From positions 1 to 12,274 of the forward strand of contig JBMYMD010000036.1 in NCBI GenBank assembly GCA_049596955.1: a stretch of DNA of 12,274 nucleotides, given 5' to 3'. The position numbers and the translations under genes are program-made. Position 1 is the stretch's first letter; every line of letters begins with the position of its first letter. Below the pieces are notes generated by a model, which worked only from the letters and a program-made list of their open reading frames with translations, was not told where the DNA came from and ran no database searches. Below are positions 6,458-12,274 of the stretch, in pieces. The DNA comes from UBA3478 sp049596955 (lineage in GTDB: Bacteria > Bacteroidota > Bacteroidia > Flavobacteriales > Flavobacteriaceae).

Positions 6458-7639
6458 ATGATTGGAGTTGAAGAGGCTAGGAGAATTGTTAGAGAAATTG
6501 ATGTAAGATTACCCAAAGTTCAAGTGGTATCACTAGAACAGGCTTCGGGTTATACCTTAGCTAAAAATCTGTATTGCCCCTTTGATTTGCCTTCCTTTGA
6601 GCAATCGATAATGGATGGCTATGCTATTCATTACAAAGAAAGCAACCCTTTAGAATTTGAGGTCATAGCAGAAATTCAAGCGGGCAGTAAAGCTGCAGTA
6701 ATATTAAATCAGGGTCAAGCTGCTCGTATTTTTACAGGTGCACCGATTCCTTCAGGTGCTAATGCTGTGGTTATGCAAGAGCAGGCTCGTCAACTCGGTA
6801 ATCAGTTGTATATTGAGAATGCTCCAAAACCAAATCAACACATAAGAGCTATAGGCGCTGATCTTAAAAAAGAGCAGTTGTTATTTGAGTCGGGTTTTCA
6901 ACTTAATGCATCGAGCCTAGGGGTATTGAAAAGCTTAGGTTTTAAAGAAGTAGAAGTATATCGAAAGCCTGTTGTAAGTATTGTTGTTACCGGCGATGAG
7001 TTGGTTTCAGAAGATCGCCCTCTTCAAAAAGGCGAAATTTATGAATCCAATTCTACAGTATTAAAAGCTGCATTAGAATCTAATGGTATTGCCGTTCAAA
7101 AAGTGATTGCCGTAAAAGATGATTTCGAAGCTACTCGAGAAGCGTTAAAAGGAGCCTTAAAAAGTTCTGACTTGACCTTAGTTTCAGGAGGAATATCAGT
7201 AGGAGCTTATGATTTTGTCTATCGCAGTTTACAAGAATTAGCTGTTGATACCTATTTTTATAAGGTCAAGCAAAAACCAGGTAAGCCCTTGTTTTTTGGA
7301 GGACTCAACAACAACTACATCTTTGCACTCCCCGGTAATCCGGGATCTGCTTTGACTTGTTTTTATATGTATGTTTTACCTTTTCTCAAGCGAATGCAAA
7401 ATACCAGTGATTTTGAATCTTCCTCCGTGGCTTTAGCGCTTGAACAAGGAATTAGCAATACAAATGAAAGGGCCCTCTTTTTAAAAGCAAAGCGAAACGG
7501 AAATAACGTACGCATTTTAGAACATCAAAGTTCTTCGAAATTATTGGGCTTCGCCATGGCGGATGTTTTGGTGTATATACCCGAAACAACTGGTGAACTG
7601 GTCGAAGGTACTTTAGTCGATTGCTTTATAATTGCTTAA
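6458..7639 (+). CDS. moeA: Molybdopterin molybdotransferase MoeA
   Basis: The 393-residue protein is normal length for MoeA, which inserts molybdate into adenylylated molybdopterin to give Mo-MPT. Seen motifs: SIMDGYA (50-56, with the conserved Asp of DGYA), FTGAPIPSGANAVV (92-105), VVTGDEL (176-182, conserved Glu), SGGISVGAYDFV (243-254, with the Asp matching that of E. coli SGGVSVGEADY) and ALPGNPGSALTCF (290-302). These fall in the MoeA N-terminal, MPT-binding and C-terminal domains in order. The protein is cytoplasmic. It sits second in function to the hydroxylase genes in the operon, 19 bases after them and 3 bases before the permease gene. The adenylylating partner is the MoaB half of the moaC-moaB fusion downstream. 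Confidence 0.96.
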   Translation: MIGVEEARRIVREIDVRLPKVQVVSLEQASGYTLAKNLYCPFDLPSFEQSIMDGYAIHYKESNPLEFEVIAEIQAGSKAAVILNQGQAARIFTGAPIPSGANAVVMQEQARQLGNQLYIENAPKPNQHIRAIGADLKKEQLLFESGFQLNASSLGVLKSLGFKEVEVYRKPVVSIVVTGDELVSEDRPLQKGEIYESNSTVLKAALESNGIAVQKVIAVKDDFEATREALKGALKSSDLTLVSGGISVGAYDFVYRSLQELAVDTYFYKVKQKPGKPLFFGGLNNNYIFALPGNPGSALTCFYMYVLPFLKRMQNTSDFESSSVALALEQGISNTNERALFLKAKRNGNNVRILEHQSSSKLLGFAMADVLVYIPETTGELVEGTLVDCFIIA

Positions 7640-7642
7640 ACG

Positions 7643-8383
7643 ATGTTTGATCCTCTTATACTTTTTGCGGTAGTTTTAGTCATATGCGCTTTTATCTATT
7701 CGAGTGTGGGGCATGGAGGTGCAAGTGCTTATTTAGCACTTATGGCCTTGTTTTCTTTTGATACCATTGTGATGAAACAAACTGCGCTGAGCCTAAACCT
7801 TGTGGTTGCAGCGATTTCTTTCGTTCAGTTTTACCGCTTGGGATTTTTTAAACTCAAACTCTTTCTTTTTTTGGCACTGACCTCTATTCCTGCTTCTTTT
7901 TTGGGTGGAATGTTGACCTTAGAATCCAGCATGTATAAAATGATTTTAGGTCTTTTTTTATTGGCAGCTGTGGCGCGTATTTTGCTGAAACCCACTCAAA
8001 GGAACCCGCAAATTGAAGAAGAAAAATTCAACACTTTAGGGGCTTTAGTCATAGGCGCGACAATTGGTTTCGTATCGGGATTAATCGGAATAGGAGGAGG
8101 CATTATTCTTTCACCTTTGCTTTTGCTTTTAAAGTGGGCTGATGTGAAAAATACCGCTGGAATTTCTGCTCTTTTTATCTGGGTGAATTCTGCGGCTGGT
8201 CTCGCGGGTCAACTTCAAAGTGGTATTCAAATCGACAATCACCTTTTTCTATTTATAGGGGTTGTGGCATTTGGCGCTATTTTAGGAGGATACTGGGGGT
8301 CTAAATCCCTTAGCTTTATTAATTTAGAGAAAGTACTTGCAGTAGTTCTTATTGCAGCTGCTGTAAAACTTATCGTATTTTAA
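7643..8383 (+). CDS. TauE/SafE-family membrane permease (sulfite/anion exporter family)
   Basis: The 246 residues are almost all hydrophobic, with about eight likely membrane segments (roughly 3-22, 44-63, 71-90, 98-115, 130-165 as two, 170-190, 200-220, 229-246). Two glycine-rich repeats mark the TauE/SafE family (PF01925): SSVGHGGASAYLAL near the N-terminus and SGLIGIGGGIILSPLLLLL in the middle, the family's internal duplication. Members export or import small sulfur-containing anions such as sulfite or sulfoacetate, but substrates are mostly unproven. The gene is embedded between moeA (3 bases upstream) and moaD (stop and start directly adjacent). That suggests a job tied to Moco, such as oxyanion movement or disposal of a sulfur by-product; this is inference from position. 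Confidence 0.9.
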   Translation: MFDPLILFAVVLVICAFIYSSVGHGGASAYLALMALFSFDTIVMKQTALSLNLVVAAISFVQFYRLGFFKLKLFLFLALTSIPASFLGGMLTLESSMYKMILGLFLLAAVARILLKPTQRNPQIEEEKFNTLGALVIGATIGFVSGLIGIGGGIILSPLLLLLKWADVKNTAGISALFIWVNSAAGLAGQLQSGIQIDNHLFLFIGVVAFGAILGGYWGSKSLSFINLEKVLAVVLIAAAVKLIVF

Positions 8384-8617
8384 ATGAAAGTAGAAGTTCG
8401 ATTTTTTGGTCAACTCATTGATAAACTTGGATTAGCTGTATACCAATTAGACGTTAGCACACTGAAATTTGAGGCTGTGCGCGATGCCTTAGAACACACA
8501 TTCCCAGCTCTAAAATCAATGAGTTATCAACTCGCTCAAAACAACGCAATAATTGAAGGAGAGACCGCACTAGATCAAAGTGCCATAGATGTTTTTCCAC
8601 CCTTTTCTGGAGGATGA
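8384..8617 (+). CDS. moaD: Molybdopterin synthase small subunit MoaD
   Basis: This is a 77-residue ubiquitin-fold sulfur carrier (E. coli MoaD has 81). It starts with VEVRFFGQLIDKLG, typical of the family, and ends in FPPFSGG. The C-terminal Gly-Gly is adenylylated and then thiocarboxylated by MoeB and a sulfurtransferase before donating sulfur to the MoaE active site. Its ATG follows the permease stop with no gap (TAAATG). Its TGA overlaps the moeB start as ATGA at 8614-8617, so the codons for the essential Gly-Gly tail lie directly against the next start codon. Translation of the two genes is probably coupled, matching their partnership. Confidence 0.95.
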   Translation: MKVEVRFFGQLIDKLGLAVYQLDVSTLKFEAVRDALEHTFPALKSMSYQLAQNNAIIEGETALDQSAIDVFPPFSGG

Positions 8618-9675
8618 AAAAGAACAGTAGGTATTTAAGACAACAAACGCTTGAGCAGATCGGAGTCGAGGGTCAGAAGCAATTACTTGAGAGTCGAGTG
8701 CTGGTTATTGGGGCAGGAGGTCTGGGATGTCCGTTACTTCAAATACTCGCCTCTACAGGAGTGGGGTGCTTGACTGTCGTTGATTTTGACCGTGTAGCAA
8801 CTCATAATCTTGCGCGTCAAATGCTCTTTAGAAACGAAGATGTAGGGCGTTACAAAACTGAGGTCGTTGCCGAATACCTCAAGGCTTATTTTCCAGATTG
8901 TAAAGTAGCTTATCACACAGCATTATTTCATGAAAACAATGCCGCTGAACTTATTCGTACCCATGATGTAGTGGTCGATGCTACCGATGACATTAATACC
9001 CGTTATTTGATCAATGACTATTGTGTACTGTACAACAAGCCTTTAGTTTTTGCCGCTTTGTATAAGTTTGAAGGCCAATTGACGGTCTTTAATTACAAAG
9101 GAGGGCCTAGTTTACGATGTCTGTATCCCAAAAAACCGCAGTATCAAGAAATACCAACCTGCGAGCAGTCTGGAATGCTCGCCACTGTTTCGAGTAGTTT
9201 AGCACAGTTTCAAGCCACTGAGGTAATCAAAGTACTTTTAGGTTTACCCGGTGTGCTAAGTGGAACCTTGTGGTACTATGATTTTTTGAACCACAGCCAA
9301 CGTTCGATAGAATTTAAGGTCGATACAGCCCAACTCGAGTATGTTAAAAACAAAAAAGCTGAACATAAAATTCATATTTCAATAGAAGAATTAGGGAGTT
9401 ATGAAGGCTATAATTGGATTGATCTTCGCACTAAAGAGGAGACACCGCTTTTGCCATTTGAATTTATATTTCAACTGCCTGTAAGCAGCGAAAATTTTCT
9501 TGAAAAGCTCTTAAATCAATGTGAATATGCTAAACCCATTTTGTTTTTCTGTCAATCGGGATCAAGAGCTAAAAAAGCTCAAGAATTATGCTTGAATTCA
9601 GGGCTTCAAAACTCCTTTGCGCTGCTGAATTCAATTGAAGATATTTCAACTTATCTTAGTACTCAATGTCAATGA
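8614..9675 (+). CDS. moeB: MoaD-adenylyltransferase MoeB with C-terminal rhodanese domain
   Basis: The protein has 353 residues. Residues ~1-245 are an E1-like ThiF/MoeB domain: ATP-binding GAGGLG (33-38), DFDRVATHNLARQ (57-69), the DATDD aspartates (122-126), and TCEQSG with C183 matching the conserved MoeB cysteine. Residues ~252-353 are a short rhodanese-like domain with loop CQSGSR (C313 onward), which could carry the persulfide for MoaD, as in human MOCS3. Odd: the zinc site of MoeB normally uses two CxxC pairs. Here the first is reduced to one Cys (GPSLRC, C169) and the second is absent (DTAQLEY where E. coli has a CxxC), so zinc binding is probably lost. The ATGA overlap with moaD and a 4-base overlap with moaE support one translationally coupled unit. 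Confidence 0.93.
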   Translation: MKKNSRYLRQQTLEQIGVEGQKQLLESRVLVIGAGGLGCPLLQILASTGVGCLTVVDFDRVATHNLARQMLFRNEDVGRYKTEVVAEYLKAYFPDCKVAYHTALFHENNAAELIRTHDVVVDATDDINTRYLINDYCVLYNKPLVFAALYKFEGQLTVFNYKGGPSLRCLYPKKPQYQEIPTCEQSGMLATVSSSLAQFQATEVIKVLLGLPGVLSGTLWYYDFLNHSQRSIEFKVDTAQLEYVKNKKAEHKIHISIEELGSYEGYNWIDLRTKEETPLLPFEFIFQLPVSSENFLEKLLNQCEYAKPILFFCQSGSRAKKAQELCLNSGLQNSFALLNSIEDISTYLSTQCQ

Positions 9676-10100
9676 AAAATATATTTAAAAACGGAGCGAT
9701 TAGCCCGCAGTTTATAGCCGAATCTATCGAAAAGCACCAATCTAAGATTAAGATAGGAGCGCACCAGACCTTCATGGGTCAAATTCGTCAAGACCAGCAT
9801 GAAGAGCAAACCGTGGCAGCTATTAGTTATTCGGCCCAAGAAGAGATGTGTAATGTGCTTGCTGAAAAGCTCAGAGAAGAAATGATTAGCAAATACGATT
9901 TGAGCTGCATTCATATTTATCACAGTATAGGAAGGGTAAATGTCGGCGAACTTTGTTTTTTTGTTTTTCTCTCAGGAAGGCATCGATCAAATACATTTCA
10001 AGCGATTGAAGAATGTGTAAATAGAGTAAAAGCCGAACTGCCCATTTTCGGAAAAGAGATTTATGAAGATGAGTCACACAGTTGGAAAGTAAATACATAG
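9672..10100 (+). CDS. moaE: Molybdopterin synthase catalytic subunit MoaE
   Basis: MoaE, about 142 residues, binds two MoaD tails and converts precursor Z (cPMP) to molybdopterin. Recognisable segments are GAHQTFMGQIR (normally GAxxxFxGxVR), the HSIGRVNVGE block (family HRxGxxxxGE) and KAELPIFGKE, containing the conserved active-site lysine region (family KxxxPIWKKE). In the first block the usual HR pair is changed to HS, while an HR pair occurs further on (SGRHRSNTF). I chose the ATG at 9672 because it overlaps the moeB stop as ATGA, as at moaD/moeB. An ATG two codons earlier (9666) would add only Met-Ser and cannot be excluded. The stop lies 4 bases before moaC-moaB. Confidence 0.93.
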   Translation: MKNIFKNGAISPQFIAESIEKHQSKIKIGAHQTFMGQIRQDQHEEQTVAAISYSAQEEMCNVLAEKLREEMISKYDLSCIHIYHSIGRVNVGELCFFVFLSGRHRSNTFQAIEECVNRVKAELPIFGKEIYEDESHSWKVNT

Positions 10101-10104
10101 AGAA

Positions 10105-11010
10105 GTGGTTGATATAACAGGAAAGAGTAATACCTTGAGAATTGCCCTCGCAGGCGCTGTAGTGAAAGTCGGAAGTTCCGAAACCATTACCGCTATTGAG
10201 CAGGGACAAGTGCCCAAGGGGGATGTTTTTGAAATGAGTAAGGCTGCTGCCTTATTAGGCGTTAAAAAAACACCAGAATTGTTGCCTGATTGTCATCCAT
10301 TACCCATTGAATCTACTCGAATCAGCTATGAGATTGCAGGTTTAGAAATTCACATTAAATGCGAGGTAAAAACCATTTACAAGACCGGAGTTGAAGTCGA
10401 GGCTATGCACGGTGCATCTATTGCAGCACTCAATATGTATGATATGCTAAAGCCCATCGATAAGCAGATTGAAATCAGTTCAATAAAGCTCTTGTCGAAA
10501 AGAGGTGGAAAGTCTTCTCGAAATTATAGTGGATATCAGAAAAAAGCCCTTGTTCTAGTTTGTTCTGATCGAGTTTCTTCAGCTCAAGCAGAGGACGTTT
10601 CAGGGGGTATTTTGGAGGATTTACTAAAAAAAGATGGAGTCGAGCTGCTACCTAAGGAAGTTGTTGCTGATGAGATTGCAGAAATTCAAGAAAAAATTAC
10701 AGAAGGGGTTGCAAATGCAGATATTGTATTAATTACCGGGGGTACTGGTTTAGCCCAGAGAGATCGCACTCCAGAGGCCTTACTTGATATGCTTGACACT
10801 AGAATTCCGGGAATTGAAGAAACCATGAGAAATTATGGGCAACAGCGAAACCCCTTAGCAATGCTCTCTCGTTCTGTCGCAGGTCTCATCGATCAGACCT
10901 TGATATTGGCTTTCCCTGGTTCTACAAAAGGAGTGGAGGATTGTTACAAGGCGGTTTTTCCTGGTGCATTCCATTTAATCGATTTAATTAAAGGAAATCC
11001 GAAACACTGA
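10105..11010 (+). CDS. moaCB: Bifunctional MoaC-MoaB fusion (cPMP synthase + molybdopterin adenylyltransferase)
   Basis: This is a 301-residue fusion with a GTG start at 10105. That start is fixed by the conserved MoaC opening VDIT and the lack of any nearby in-frame ATG. Residues 1-~140 are MoaC, which turns the MoaA product into cPMP. The active-site set known from E. coli is visible: K38 (PKGD), H64 (CHPLP), E97 and E99 (GVEVEA), D113 and K116 (YDMLKP). Residues ~146-301 are a MoaB/MogA domain, with SDRVS, TGGTGLAQRDRTPEA (211-225) and the conserved FPGSTKGVEDC, which adenylylates molybdopterin for MoeA. The fusion joins an early and a late step. MoaC-MoaB fusions are known in several bacterial groups. 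The stop overlaps the moaA start by one base. Confidence 0.95.
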   Translation: MVDITGKSNTLRIALAGAVVKVGSSETITAIEQGQVPKGDVFEMSKAAALLGVKKTPELLPDCHPLPIESTRISYEIAGLEIHIKCEVKTIYKTGVEVEAMHGASIAALNMYDMLKPIDKQIEISSIKLLSKRGGKSSRNYSGYQKKALVLVCSDRVSSAQAEDVSGGILEDLLKKDGVELLPKEVVADEIAEIQEKITEGVANADIVLITGGTGLAQRDRTPEALLDMLDTRIPGIEETMRNYGQQRNPLAMLSRSVAGLIDQTLILAFPGSTKGVEDCYKAVFPGAFHLIDLIKGNPKH

Positions 11011-12005
11011 TGAAGCCTTTAGTTGATAAGCATCAGAGAACGCATAATTACTTGCGTATTTCACTCACAGAAAAATGCAACCTGCGATGTACCTATTGCA
11101 TGCCAGCTGAAGGAATTCCACTTATGCCTGCAGCTCATTTAATGAGTGCTGATGAAATTTTTAAAATTGCAAGTCATTTTGTAAAAAGGGGAGTAGACAA
11201 AATCAGGTTAACCGGAGGGGAACCGACGGTTCGAAAAGATTTCAATCAGATCATTGAGCGTTTGTCGAGCTTGCCTGTTAAATTGGCTTTGACCACAAAT
11301 GGTCTCACGATACATCGGCATATCGATGTCTTGAAAAAGGCCAATATCGATGTTATTAATATTAGCATTGATTCTTTAGATCGAGAGAAATTCAAGAAAA
11401 TAACACTCAGAGATCAGTACCAGCAGCTCGAAGAAAACATGAATCTTTTAGACGCTCAAGGGTTTCGATTAAAGCTCAATGTGGTTTTGCTCAAAGGCAT
11501 TAATGACGATGAAATCATCCCTTTTATTAATCTTTCCAAAGACCGCGACTGGCAAATTCGTTTTATAGAGTTTATGCCCTTTGACGGTAACAATTGGGAC
11601 AGATCTAAGACAGTAGCATTGGAAGCGATACTAAAAACTGCGGAAAGTCATTACGGCTCAACCCAAATTGAGCGACTAAAGGACGCTGCAAACGACACTG
11701 CCAAAAATTATAAGATAAAGGGTTTTACCGGTTCGTTTGCCGTTATCAGCACGGTAACCAATCCCTTCTGCGACAGTTGTAATCGGCTTCGATTAACGGC
11801 TGACGGAAAGTTAAAAAACTGTCTTTTTTCTTCAGGAGAGTATGATTTATTAAGCTCTTTTCGAAATGGAGAATCGTTAGACCGTGCAATTGATATTGCC
11901 TTGCGAGATAAATTCGCAGCAAGAGCTGGATTAGACGATCCCAATGCGTTTAACAATCCCGATAATCACAAGGATAATAGAAGTATGATTGCTATTGGAG
12001 GTTAA
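11010..12005 (+). CDS. moaA: GTP 3',8-cyclase MoaA (radical SAM)
   Basis: The 331-residue enzyme begins Moco synthesis by converting GTP to 3',8-cyclo-GTP. The N-terminal radical-SAM cluster cysteines are C23, C27 and C30 (CNLRCTYCMPAEG). The C-terminal substrate-binding cluster uses C254, C257 and C271 (FCDSCNRLRLTADGKLKNC, a CX2CX13C spacing). RLTGGEPTVRKD is the SAM-binding GGEP motif. The chain ends in IAIGG; the GG tail is conserved in MoaA and needed to activate the cyclase. It starts at the TGATG overlap with moaC-moaB and is the last gene of the operon. The stop overlaps the convergent nucleotidyltransferase gene by 14 bases, and no terminator is visible here. Confidence 0.97.
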   Translation: MKPLVDKHQRTHNYLRISLTEKCNLRCTYCMPAEGIPLMPAAHLMSADEIFKIASHFVKRGVDKIRLTGGEPTVRKDFNQIIERLSSLPVKLALTTNGLTIHRHIDVLKKANIDVINISIDSLDREKFKKITLRDQYQQLEENMNLLDAQGFRLKLNVVLLKGINDDEIIPFINLSKDRDWQIRFIEFMPFDGNNWDRSKTVALEAILKTAESHYGSTQIERLKDAANDTAKNYKIKGFTGSFAVISTVTNPFCDSCNRLRLTADGKLKNCLFSSGEYDLLSSFRNGESLDRAIDIALRDKFAARAGLDDPNAFNNPDNHKDNRSMIAIGG

Positions 12006-12274
12006 GTCTTTCTTTTAACTTCTGATACATTTCTGGAGTGTCCATATCATCTAAATCCTCATGTGCAGTTTTAACCAGTTGAAGATTTGTTTTATGCTTG
12101 AAGCAAACAGGTTTTGCTCCTCGATCATCTTCGAGTGCTGCCAATTCTTTGAAGTAGGCAGTGGAAAATAGGCTTGGTATTCCACGGTATCCTTTTTCAC
12201 TTGATGAAACTACTATTGTGTTGGATTTAAAGGCAGCTAACATATTTTGTAGATGCGAAAGCGGGATGAAAGGC
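11992..12274 (-). CDS. MobA/MocA-like molybdenum cofactor nucleotidyltransferase, C-terminal part only
   Basis: The minus strand is open from the right window edge to a TAG at 11992, giving about 93 C-terminal residues. The ATG at 12243 is internal, because sequence upstream of it (PFIPLSHLQN) continues the family pattern. Motifs fit the NTP_transf_3 family of MobA/MocA: PLSHLQNMLAAF, SNTIVVSS, GYRGIPSLFSTAYFKELAAL, EDDRGAKP (family GDxGAR) and DLDDMDTPEMYQKL (family DIDTPEDY). Such enzymes attach CMP (MocA) or GMP (MobA) to Mo-MPT. A xanthine dehydrogenase-type enzyme normally needs the CMP form, so MocA is the likelier identity, but the N-terminal nucleotide-specificity loop is off-window. 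The gene runs opposite to the Moco operon and overlaps the end of moaA by 14 bases. Confidence 0.85.
   Translation of the reverse strand, partial: PFIPLSHLQNMLAAFKSNTIVVSSSEKGYRGIPSLFSTAYFKELAALEDDRGAKPVCFKHKTNLQLVKTAHEDLDDMDTPEMYQKLKERLNLQ

Noticed and set aside
8608..8617. GGAGG as a strong ribosome binding site for moeB
   Set aside because: It touches the ATG with no spacer and is the codon pair for the MoaD Gly-Gly tail, so it is unlikely to act as a Shine-Dalgarno sequence for that start.
9886..10209. Minus-strand 107-residue frame across moaE and the moaC start
   Set aside because: It overlaps two strongly supported genes, shows no motif, and its composition looks like a reverse-complement shadow.
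12000..12243. Minus-strand frame from the ATG at 12243 as a complete 83-residue gene
   Set aside because: The frame stays open past that ATG to the window edge with family-like residues (PFIPLSHLQN), so it is the tail of a longer MobA/MocA-like protein.

Overview
The window looks like a chromosomal segment of a Bacteroidota bacterium, most likely of class Flavobacteriia. Four things point there: moderate-to-low GC, weak or absent Shine-Dalgarno sequences, promoter candidates of the TTTG-N(19-21)-TAnnTTTG type, and Bacteroidota-typical proteins (a HYC_CC_PP-type cysteine protein, an outer-membrane beta-barrel, a RimB-RimK fusion). No rRNA, tRNA, insertion sequence, prophage or CRISPR array is visible. 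The window is almost fully coding; the longest gaps are about 125 and 165 bases.

Left part (1-3610). A minus-strand HYC_CC_PP-like protein, cut by the left edge, diverges from a small secreted outer-membrane beta-barrel protein. The 125-base gap between them holds a perfect 11-bp inverted repeat. The barrel gene ends in a clear rho-independent terminator. It is followed by a good Bacteroidota promoter, a 7-bp hairpin leader and a 457-residue fusion of a RimB-like aspartic peptidase to a full-length RimK ligase for ribosomal protein S6. A Gfo/Idh/MocA-family NAD(P)-dependent oxidoreductase converges on it, with the 3' ends overlapping by 16 bases.

Molybdenum part (3667-12005). Ten tightly packed plus-strand reading frames appear to form one operon behind a promoter at about 3619-3651. 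First come the [2Fe-2S] subunit and the molybdopterin-binding subunit of a xanthine dehydrogenase/isoquinoline 1-oxidoreductase-type hydroxylase, the latter with a Tat signal. The large subunit is split into two overlapping frames by a frame disruption near 4866-4870. Next is an almost complete molybdenum cofactor (Moco) pathway: moeA, a TauE/SafE-family permease, moaD, moeB with a rhodanese domain, moaE, a moaC-moaB fusion and moaA. Spacings are 0-23 bases and several stops overlap the next start. Genes from GTP cyclisation (MoaA, MoaC) through sulfur insertion (MoaD/MoaE/MoeB) to adenylylation and molybdate insertion (MoaB domain, MoeA) therefore sit behind the enzyme most likely to use the cofactor.

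Right edge. A minus-strand gene truncated by the window converges on moaA with a 14-base overlap. Its C-terminal sequence matches MobA/MocA-type nucleotidyltransferases, which attach GMP or CMP to Moco, so it plausibly completes the pathway.

The most notable points are the split molybdoenzyme gene, which fits an 8-nt slippage deletion; the RimB-RimK fusion; the MoeB homologue that has lost three of four zinc cysteines but keeps its catalytic cysteine and rhodanese cysteine; and the anion-permease-like gene inside the Moco operon. I do not see a wholly unknown system here.
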